In this document: positions 7,703 to 12,993 of the stretch, piece after piece
How positions within the stretch are numbered: the stretch's first letter is position 1
Layout of the letters: each line of letters starts with the position of its first letter
NCBI GenBank assembly: GCA_050732935.1
Contig: JBOHRW010000116.1
Location: forward strand, 1-12,993
Length of the DNA stretch: 12,993 nucleotides
Origin: DASRVA01 sp050732935
Lineage (GTDB): Bacteria > Gemmatimonadota > Gemmatimonadetes > JACCXV01 > JAHWKZ01
Reading direction: 5' to 3'
Made by a program: the position numbers and the translations under genes
The notes under the pieces: generated by a model
The model's input: the letters and a program-made list of their open reading frames with translations, nothing else
Told to the model about the DNA's origin: nothing
The model's database searches: none

Positions 7703-7752
7703 GTAGTACAGAGAACCTTGAGCGTCCCATCCTCTCCAAGGAGAAGGAAGAA

Positions 7753-8325
7753 ATGAAAACCCTCTGTCTCGCACTCCTGCTCTTACTGCCGGTGTCCAGC
7801 CCGGCGTTTGCTCAGTCCACGCCGTACGAATCCACCGACGCAGCACTGTCGGATGCGCAAGCTGCCTTCGAGAAGATCAAGTCGCTGGCGGGGACGTGGG
7901 TCGGCTCGTTGACCACCTCCCCACAGGAGCCCAGCGTCGAGGGGAACTTCGCGCATTTCACGCTGCGCGAGGCGTCCCTCGGCAACTCGCTCGTTCACGA
8001 GATGTCCGTCTCCGGGCTCCCGGACCATCCGGTCACCCTGTTCTACCTCGAGGAGGACCGTCTCACCCTGACGCACTACTGCGACGCCGGCAACCGGCCG
8101 CGCATGGTCGGCAAGGTCTCGCCCGACGGAAACAGGGTGGAGTTCGAATTCCTCGATCTCTCCGGAGGCGACCGGCACGGGCACATGCACAGCGCGGTCT
8201 TCACCTTCGTCGACGAGAACCATCATATCGAGGAGTGGACGTACATGATGCCGGGCGAGAAGCCCGTCCGCGCACGCTTCGACCTGCAGCGGACGAACGC
8301 GGGGAGCGGCACCGCAGCTCGCTGA
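7753..8325 (+). CDS. Secreted lipocalin-like protein of unknown function (DUF1579-like)
   Basis: A 190-residue protein starting at ATG 7753, chosen for the purine-rich GGAGAAGGAAG just upstream and for the clean signal peptide MKTLCLALLLLLPVSSPAFA with cleavage predicted after A20. The frame stays open 55 codons upstream, but that part overlaps the promoter. The mature part begins with FEKIKSLAGTWVGSLTT (about residues 37-53), the opening typical of DUF1579/lipocalin-like beta-barrel proteins, and goes on with alternating strands (HYCDAGNRPRMVGKV, VEFEFLDLSGG, HIEEWTYMMPGE). Histidines around GGDRHGHMHSAVF are notable but no metal site is proven. It is the first gene of the rightward operon, 18 bases before the GntR gene, with no terminator between. 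Its function is not known. Confidence 0.85.
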   Translation: MKTLCLALLLLLPVSSPAFAQSTPYESTDAALSDAQAAFEKIKSLAGTWVGSLTTSPQEPSVEGNFAHFTLREASLGNSLVHEMSVSGLPDHPVTLFYLEEDRLTLTHYCDAGNRPRMVGKVSPDGNRVEFEFLDLSGGDRHGHMHSAVFTFVDENHHIEEWTYMMPGEKPVRARFDLQRTNAGSGTAAR

Positions 8326-8343
8326 GTCGATCCGGCGGACCTG

Positions 8344-8727
8344 ATGGACCATGAGTGGAACGACAGCCAACCAATCTATCGCCAGATCCGGGACCGTGTC
8401 GCCGCGATGATTCTGGATGACGTGCTCAAGGAAGGCGAGGCGTTGCCGTCGGTGCGCAATGTCGCGGCGGAGTATCGGGTGAATCCACTCACCGTCCTCA
8501 AGGGCTACCAGCAGTTGGTCGACGAAGGAGTCGTGGAGGCGCGGCGCGGCCTCGGCATGTTCATCAATCCTGGCGCGCGCGCCCTCCTGCTGCGGAGCGA
8601 GCGGGAGAGGTTTCTCGGCGAAGAGTGGCCCCGGATCCACCGGACCATAGAGCGGCTCGGCCTGACTGCGGAGGACCTCCAGCAGCCCCCGCCGCCTTCT
8701 CCCGAGGAGGAGCAATTGAGCCCATGA
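8344..8727 (+). CDS. GntR-family transcriptional regulator, YtrA type
   Basis: A 127-residue protein with an N-terminal GntR winged helix (QPIYRQIRDRVAAMILDDVLKEGEALPSVRNVAAEYRVNPLTVLKGYQQLVDEGVVEARRGLGMFI, about residues 9-76) and only a short helical tail, as in the YtrA subfamily that governs ABC transporter operons and usually represses its own transcript. The tail ends in a proline- and glutamate-rich stretch (QQPPPPSPEEEQLSP). Its TGA overlaps the ATG of the ATPase gene (ATGA at 8724-8727), so the two are translationally coupled. The ribosome site before ATG 8344 is weak (GGCGGA). Confidence 0.93.
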   Translation: MDHEWNDSQPIYRQIRDRVAAMILDDVLKEGEALPSVRNVAAEYRVNPLTVLKGYQQLVDEGVVEARRGLGMFINPGARALLLRSERERFLGEEWPRIHRTIERLGLTAEDLQQPPPPSPEEEQLSP

Positions 8728-9599
8728 CGTACGTAGAGGCCCGGGGGCTCCGCAAGACCTACGGTGCGACCGTCGCCCTGGACGGCATCGATCTCGAGGT
8801 CGAAGCCGGCCGCATCCTTGGCCTCATCGGTCCCAATGGCGCCGGCAAGACCACCGCGCTCAACGCGATCGTAGGTCTGACGTCCTACGAAGGTCACCTG
8901 AGCGTGCTCGGTTGCGACCCCTGGACCGAGCGAGCTCAGCTCATGCGCGACGTGTGCTTCATCGCCGACGTCGCCGTGCTTCCGAGCTGGATGCGGGTTT
9001 CCAGGGTGCTCGATTACGTCGCCGGCGTCCATCCGCGGTTCGATCGCGCGAAAGCCGAAGCGTTTCTGACGAAGACGAGCATTCGCCCCACCAACAAAGT
9101 CAGGGAACTGTCGAAAGGCATGGTGACGCAACTGCATCTCGCGGTGGTCATGGCCATCGATGCGCGACTCGTGGTGCTCGACGAGCCCACCCTGGGACTC
9201 GACATCCTGTATCGCAAGCAGTTCTACGACACCCTGCTCGACGACTATTTCGAGCGCAGCCGCACGGTCATCGTGGCCACGCATCAGGTGGAGGAAGTCC
9301 AGCACATCTTCACCGATCTCGTGTTCCTCGACCGCGGCCGTATCGTATTCAGCCGGAGCATCGACGAGGTCGAATCGCAGTATCGCGAGGTGGCGGTGCA
9401 TCCCGACAGGATCGCACCGGCGCGGGCTCTCCATCCCATCCACGAGCGGCCGGGTATCGGGCGCAGCATCCTGTTGTTCGAGGGCGTGGACCGTCAGCAG
9501 CTGGGCCCGCTGGGCGACGTGCGGACCCCCAGCGTCGCCGATCTCTTCGTGGCCATCCTGAGCAGCCGAGGCGGCCAGGAGCGAGGTGCGCCCGAATGA
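8724..9599 (+). CDS. ABC transporter ATP-binding protein (GntR-linked operon)
   Basis: A 291-residue ATPase starting at ATG 8724, overlapping the GntR stop; the open frame further upstream is a shadow of the GntR gene. Walker A is GPNGAGKTT (36-44), the signature is LSKGM (129-133), Walker B is LVVLDEP with E154 (149-155), the D-loop is LGLD, and the H-loop is H187 in VIVATHQ. The usual Q-loop glutamine appears as D82 (CFIADVAVLP), a substitution that seems usual in YtrB-like ATPases. Residues from about 220 on form a C-terminal extension of unknown role. Its stop overlaps the permease start (ATGA at 9596-9599), so the pair probably forms one exporter. Confidence 0.94.
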   Translation: MTYVEARGLRKTYGATVALDGIDLEVEAGRILGLIGPNGAGKTTALNAIVGLTSYEGHLSVLGCDPWTERAQLMRDVCFIADVAVLPSWMRVSRVLDYVAGVHPRFDRAKAEAFLTKTSIRPTNKVRELSKGMVTQLHLAVVMAIDARLVVLDEPTLGLDILYRKQFYDTLLDDYFERSRTVIVATHQVEEVQHIFTDLVFLDRGRIVFSRSIDEVESQYREVAVHPDRIAPARALHPIHERPGIGRSILLFEGVDRQQLGPLGDVRTPSVADLFVAILSSRGGQERGAPE

Positions 9600-10456
9600 A
9601 GACTTTGTCGATGCTGTGCTGGTCTGTGCGGCGCGAGCTTTGGGAGAACCGCTCCATCTACCTTGCTCCGCTCGCCGTCGCCGGCGTCTTCCTGGTCGGC
9701 TTCTTCATCGCCCTCGTCCGCCTGCCGGAGAGAATCCGCGCCGCGGCCACGGACCCGGTGCAGCTGCAGGAAGTCATCGAGCAGCCATATGTGATCGTCG
9801 CTATCGCGCTCATGGCCATTTATCTCCTCGTGGCCGCGATCTACTGCCTGGATGCGCTGTATGGGGAGCGCCGAGATCGCAGCATCCTCTTCTGGAAGTC
9901 CATGCCGGTCTCGGATCTCACCACCGTACTGTCCAAGGCGAGCGTTCCCATCCTGGTGCTGCCCCTGGTGACGTTCGCGGTGACGGTGGCGGCGTACTTG
10001 GTCATGCTGCTCATGAGCAGCGTCGTCCTCGCGGGCGCCGGCCTGAGCGCCACGACGCCGTGGACCCGCGTGCCGTTCTTCGAGGCGTCGGTGACGAACT
10101 TCATCCACCTGGTCATGTTCCACGGCATCTGGTACGCGCCCTTCTATGGATGGCTGCTGCTGGCCTCGGCCTGGGCGAAGCGCGCCCCCCTGCTGTGGGC
10201 CGTCCTGCCTCCAGTGGCGATCGGCGTCCTCGAGAGGATCGCTTTCAACACCTCGCATTTCGCCGGAATGGTGCAGTACCGACTCATTGGCAACACGGAA
10301 TCCGGCGCGCCCATGGACAGAATGACGATGGACATGCTGGCGCCCGGTCCCCTCGGGCAGTTCCTGATCGGCCCTGGGATGTGGGTCGGTCTGGCGATCA
10401 CCGCGGGATTCCTGTTCGTGACGGCCCGGCTGCACCGCTCTCGCGGACCGGTCTGA
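9596..10456 (+). CDS. ABC transporter permease, six membrane helices
   Basis: A 286-residue membrane protein starting at ATG 9596 inside the ATPase stop. Helices lie at about 24-43, 65-85, 118-150, 165-190, 200-220 and 257-280. A short conserved-looking loop, CLDALYGERRDRSILFWKSMPVS, follows helix two; this loop (..ER.D.SilFWrSLPvS..) is typical of ABC-2 type permeases and is where the ATPase is thought to dock. The large loop near residues 225-255 is probably extracytoplasmic. The substrate is unknown; GntR-linked systems of this kind often respond to cell-envelope stress or antimicrobial peptides. Confidence 0.92.
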   Translation: MKTLSMLCWSVRRELWENRSIYLAPLAVAGVFLVGFFIALVRLPERIRAAATDPVQLQEVIEQPYVIVAIALMAIYLLVAAIYCLDALYGERRDRSILFWKSMPVSDLTTVLSKASVPILVLPLVTFAVTVAAYLVMLLMSSVVLAGAGLSATTPWTRVPFFEASVTNFIHLVMFHGIWYAPFYGWLLLASAWAKRAPLLWAVLPPVAIGVLERIAFNTSHFAGMVQYRLIGNTESGAPMDRMTMDMLAPGPLGQFLIGPGMWVGLAITAGFLFVTARLHRSRGPV

Positions 10457-10506
10457 TCCGGCCTCGTCTTTCACGGCACCCATCCTTTCGCCATAGGGAG
10501 GAACTC

Positions 10507-11001
10507 ATGTACGGCGTATCCACGATCCGGCTCTACATCCTGAGAGGCGCATATCTCATAATCCTCGTGGGGCTCGGGTTCATGATCTGGCCCTTGCTCC
10601 TCAACCCCCCGCCGGACCTCGAGCACATGCGCGGGGTCGTGTGGAGCCTCCTGGGAGGGGTCTCCCTGCTGGCGGCGCTCGGGCTTCGCTATCCGCTCCA
10701 GATGCTGCCGGTCCTGCTGTTCGAGCTGGTGTGGAAGTCCCTCTGGCTACTGGCGATCGGGTTCCCGCAATGGTCGGCGGACGCGCTGGTCGCGGGGGAG
10801 CGGGAAACCTGGAACGATTGCCTCGTCAGCGTTGTCCTGCTCCTCGCGGTGATCCCCTGGGGCTACGTGTGGATGCACTACGTAAGGCGGCCCGGCGCCG
10901 CCTGGCGGAGCGACCCGGCTTCGGAAAAGGGCGGCGCTGCAAGCGTCGATCCGCGCAGGACGCAATCGGGTACGTCAAGGCGAACCCCGCACGCAACGTG
11001 A
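10507..11001 (+). CDS. Small membrane protein, four predicted helices, unknown function
   Basis: A 164-residue protein with a good ribosome site (AGGGAGGA six bases before ATG 10507). Hydrophobic segments lie at about residues 8-28, 42-58, 64-84 and 103-123; the C-terminal 40 residues are polar, rich in arginine and serine and probably disordered (RRPGAAWRSDPASEKGG...). It follows the permease by 50 bases on the same strand, with no obvious terminator, so it may be co-transcribed. No enzyme motif is visible and I do not recognise a named family. Confidence 0.8.
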   Translation: MYGVSTIRLYILRGAYLIILVGLGFMIWPLLLNPPPDLEHMRGVVWSLLGGVSLLAALGLRYPLQMLPVLLFELVWKSLWLLAIGFPQWSADALVAGERETWNDCLVSVVLLLAVIPWGYVWMHYVRRPGAAWRSDPASEKGGAASVDPRRTQSGTSRRTPHAT

Positions 11002-11088
11002 TCAAGCCGAGCGGCGAGGGGTAGAACGACTCTGCAAAGCGACGATAGCGAGGTTGGCTGATCTCCCCGCACTCGAAAGGATCGACAG

Positions 11089-11433
11089 ATGGACGATCAC
11101 GAGACCCTGTATCCAGAGCCGACCGGAACGCTGATCGGGAAGCGAAAGGAACTTGCTCCCGGCATTGCCCGCGCGTTTCAGGACTTCAGCCGCGAGGTCT
11201 TTGCGGCGGGAGCGGTGGACGCCAAGACGAAGCAGCTCATCGCGGTGGCGGTGGCTCACGTCACGCAATGCCCCTATTGCATCAGGGGGCACACCAAGGC
11301 CGCTCGTCGAGAAGGAGCGACCGAGCCGGAAGTCATGGAGGCCATCTGGATGGCCGCGGAGATGCGCGCCGGAGGCGCGTTCGCGCATTCGCTGATTGCC
11401 CTCCAGGCCATTGAGGAGGACGGGAAGGGATGA
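11089..11433 (+). CDS. Carboxymuconolactone decarboxylase (AhpD-like) family protein
   Basis: A 114-residue all-helical protein with the AhpD-type redox motif C61-P-Y-C64-x3-H68 within AVAVAHVTQCPYCIRGHTKAA, and the downstream AIWMAAEMRAGGAFAHSLIAL helix of the family. Members use the two cysteines to reduce peroxidase partners or scavenge peroxides; the decarboxylase name is historical. AAAGGATCG precedes ATG 11089. It may be the last gene of the rightward operon, 87 bases after the small membrane protein, and converges on the DUF488 gene with 13 bases between the stops. Confidence 0.92.
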   Translation: MDDHETLYPEPTGTLIGKRKELAPGIARAFQDFSREVFAAGAVDAKTKQLIAVAVAHVTQCPYCIRGHTKAARREGATEPEVMEAIWMAAEMRAGGAFAHSLIALQAIEEDGKG

Positions 11434-11446
11434 TCCTGGAAATGCC

Positions 11447-11800
11447 CTACCTCTTCCTCGCCGCGAGATATTCCTCGAGCGCCACCGCGTCGTTGTGCTC
11501 TTCGTCCCTGGCTCCGTACACGAGCGTCACGGTCCCCTGGCGTGTGTGTTCCCGGAGCTGTTCGACCGCTTCCGGGTTCTCTTCGAGCTCTCGAAAGTAG
11601 CGGCGGCGGAATGCGGCCCATTTCGCGGGGTCGTGGCCGAACCACTTCCGCAGCTCGGTACTGGGGGCGACCTCCTTCAGCCACAGGTCGATCTGTGCCG
11701 AGGACTTGGATAGGCCCCGTGGCCAGAGTCGGTCGACCAAGATCCGGAATCCATCGCCGGGCTCCGGAGGTTCGTAGGCTCGTTTGAGCTTCAGGGGCAT
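11447..11800 (-). CDS. DUF488 family protein (YeaO-like)
   Basis: A 117-residue protein showing the DUF488/YeaO pattern throughout: LKLKRAYEPPEPGDGFRILVDRLWPRGLSK at the start, then LWLKEVAPSTELRKWFGHDPAKWAAFRRRYFREL, then TLVYGARDEEHNDAVALEEYL at the end. The biochemical role of this family is not established. The start is placed at ATG 11800 because the family begins with this segment; an in-frame ATG at 11821 would add seven residues. Neither has a clear ribosome site. Confidence 0.9.
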   Translation of the reverse strand: MPLKLKRAYEPPEPGDGFRILVDRLWPRGLSKSSAQIDLWLKEVAPSTELRKWFGHDPAKWAAFRRRYFRELEENPEAVEQLREHTRQGTVTLVYGARDEEHNDAVALEEYLAARKR

Positions 11801-11845
11801 GAGGACGGATCCGAAGTCCATTTTGCGCAGGAGAAGTCGCGGACC

Positions 11846-11968
11846 ATGATGATGCCAATTTCCATGATCAGGCCGTGGATCGCCATGTCCGTCGTCGGTC
11901 TCGGGCTGGCGTTTGCGCAAGTTGATGCGGCTGCGGCCGCGAAGACGGCAGCGCAGCCCTATCCGTAG
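11846..11968 (+). CDS. Possible 40-residue secreted peptide or gene remnant
   Basis: Three ATG codons in a row at 11846, 11849 and 11852 begin MMMPISMIRPWIAMSVVGLG and continue with LAFAQVDAAAAAKTAAQPYP to a TAG at 11966-11968. The layout is that of a signal peptide (one arginine, a hydrophobic core, small residues before a likely cut at AFA or DAA) with almost no mature part. AGGAGAAG lies about nine bases upstream. It is divergent from DUF488 (24 bases from the alternative start at 11821) and its last bases overlap the end of the GST gene. It may be a leader left from a truncated secreted protein, or chance. Confidence 0.28.
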   Translation: MMMPISMIRPWIAMSVVGLGLAFAQVDAAAAAKTAAQPYP

Positions 11969-12594
11969 ATCGACTGGCCGGCGCCCGGACGAGCGTTCTC
12001 GGGATAGGGCTCGAGGTCCGCGATGAACCGCGGCAGCGCCCGCACACGGCCCAGCCACTCGTAAACGGCAGGGTACTCGCGAATCTCGTATCCGGCGTCC
12101 TCGGCGACATGGGTGTAGGCGAAGTTGGAGATGTCGGCGATCGAGCACTCCTCGCCCACCAGGAAGGAACGCCCGGCCAGGTGCTCCTCGAGAACGGCGA
12201 GCGCTCCCTCGCCGATAGCGAAGCGGGCCGCGGCGACCTCGGGATCGCGGCCCGTCATGATGCGGAACCGGGCCGACCCGATGCCAGACATGACGCGCTC
12301 CTGCTCGAAGAAGAGCCACTGTACGACGTGAGCGCGATCGATCGACGAGTCGGGCAGGAAGGGCGTTCCCTCGGCGAGATACCAGAGGATCGCGTTCGAC
12401 TGCGTGATCACCTCTCCGGTGTCGAGCTCGAGGACCGGCGTCTCGCGCAGCGGGTTCAACTTCCGGTACTCGGCCGTCAGCGTGTCTCCGGCAAAGATGT
12501 CGGTCTCGACACGCTCATAAGGGCGATCGAGGAGGGCCAGCAGCAGCCGCACCTTGTAGCAGTTGCCGGAGGCGGGGTAGTCGTAGAGGCGCAC
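11959..12594 (-). CDS. Glutathione S-transferase family protein
   Basis: A 211-residue protein of usual GST length. The N-terminal thioredoxin-like domain (1 to about 78) shows LYDYPASGNCYKVRLLLALLDRPYE with S9 as candidate catalytic residue, the RETPVLE segment with its cis-proline, and the glutathione-binding QSNAIL. The C-terminal helical domain contains the N-capping box CSIADISNFAY and ends EWLGRVRALPRFIADLEPYPENARPG. The start is a GTG at 12594 (GTG CGC CTC TAC), with AAGGAG only two bases ahead. It follows the TPR gene by 53 bases on the same strand. The natural electrophile is unknown. Confidence 0.9.
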   Translation of the reverse strand: MRLYDYPASGNCYKVRLLLALLDRPYERVETDIFAGDTLTAEYRKLNPLRETPVLELDTGEVITQSNAILWYLAEGTPFLPDSSIDRAHVVQWLFFEQERVMSGIGSARFRIMTGRDPEVAAARFAIGEGALAVLEEHLAGRSFLVGEECSIADISNFAYTHVAEDAGYEIREYPAVYEWLGRVRALPRFIADLEPYPENARPGAGQSIYG

Positions 12595-12647
12595 GGCTCC
12601 TTCTACCTGGTCGTTGAGCTGGGTGTCTGGCAGGTGGTCGGCCCAGG

Positions 12648-12993
12648 CTACCTCGGGTGCGTGGAGCCGGCCAATCCCTGGGGCGACTGGGCGAAAGTCC
12701 CGTCCGCCCTTTCGTCCCGTCGGTTCGCGGCATCTCCGGGCTGGGCCTGGATTCGGGCCAGCGACTGCCGGGCGCGCTCGACGAGCGGACGGAATTCGGG
12801 ATCGCTATCTCTCCAAAGCTCGAGGAAAGCGTCGTAGTGGCGCGCGGCCTGTTCCAGGTCGCCCCGATGCTCGTAGATCTCGGGTTGCCGCAGCTCGGTG
12901 AGCCCGAGGTAGATGATCTCGGAGATGGAAAGACCCAGGAAGTTCCGGTACAGTTCCAGCGCCTCTTCCTCGCGGCCGAGCTCCTGCAGGAGC
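12648..12993 (-). CDS. C-terminal end of a TPR-repeat protein (5' end outside window)
   Basis: An open frame on the - strand runs in from the right edge (first full codon at 12992) to a TAG at 12650-12648, giving 114 residues. It reads LLQELGREEEALELYRNFL then PEIYEHRGDLEQAARHYDAFLELWRDSDPEFRPLVERARQSLARI, which fits one to two TPR-like helical pairs (GDLEQAARHYDAFLELW is the clearest). The last 30 residues are polar and probably disordered. Proteins with this tail are often serine/threonine kinases or transcriptional activators with TPR arrays in Gemmatimonadota and Acidobacteriota, but the N-terminal domain is not visible here. Confidence 0.75.
   Translation of the reverse strand, partial: LLQELGREEEALELYRNFLGLSISEIIYLGLTELRQPEIYEHRGDLEQAARHYDAFLELWRDSDPEFRPLVERARQSLARIQAQPGDAANRRDERADGTFAQSPQGLAGSTHPR

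Noticed and set aside
7588..7752. 55-codon upstream extension of the secreted protein
   Set aside because: Runs through both promoters and operators; the ATG at 7753 has a ribosome site and a clean signal peptide.
7783..8715. 310-residue - strand open frame
   Set aside because: Antisense of the secreted protein and GntR genes.
8505..9443. 312-residue - strand open frame
   Set aside because: Antisense of the GntR and ATPase genes.
9494..10483. 329-residue - strand open frame
   Set aside because: Antisense of the permease; no hydrophobic segments or motifs.
1..12993. CRISPR array, IS element or transposase
   Set aside because: No regularly spaced repeats of suitable length and no transposase or integrase motif in any frame.

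Overview
The window looks like chromosomal DNA from a high-GC environmental bacterium. The gene types (PadR regulator plus permease-prefix membrane protein plus ABC-2 permease fused to an M1 peptidase, YtrA-type GntR operon, TPR protein with a 'HYDAFLELWRDSDPEFRP' tail) are typical of Gemmatimonadota, Acidobacteriota and relatives. This placement is an inference from gene content; no marker gene is present.

Layout. (1) 1-930, + strand: 3' part of a UvrD/Rep-family helicase gene, clearly poorer in GC than the rest (58 of 120 bases G/C at 661-780, against 46 of 60 at 2701-2760). (2) 931-1246: gene-free junction with two hairpins and a tandem sequence resembling the 3' end of a tRNA-Glu gene, a possible attachment-site scar. 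(3) 1247-7550, - strand: an operon read right to left: PadR repressor, 11-TM membrane protein with an N-terminal permease-prefix (HAAS-like) domain, a 1209-residue ABC-2 permease/M1 peptidase fusion, and an ABC ATPase whose reading frame is broken by an apparent one-base deletion near 1537. (4) 7551-7752: divergent control region with a perfect-consensus sigma70 promoter facing left, a good promoter facing right, and related inverted-repeat elements in both. (5) 7753-11433, + strand: secreted lipocalin-like protein, YtrA-type GntR regulator, ABC ATPase, six-TM permease (the last three joined by ATGA overlaps), a four-TM small membrane protein, and an AhpD-like CXXC protein. (6) 11447-12993, mainly - strand: DUF488 protein, a glutathione S-transferase-like protein, and the C-terminal end of a TPR protein running off the window. 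A possible 40-residue secreted peptide lies on the + strand between the DUF488 and GST genes.

The most notable features are the shared operator-like element linking two head-to-head ABC operons, the unusual zinc-site spacing in the M1 domain, the frameshifted ATPase, and the tRNA-like scar next to the low-GC helicase. Nothing here can be called an undescribed system on sequence alone; the control region and the left boundary deserve the closest look.
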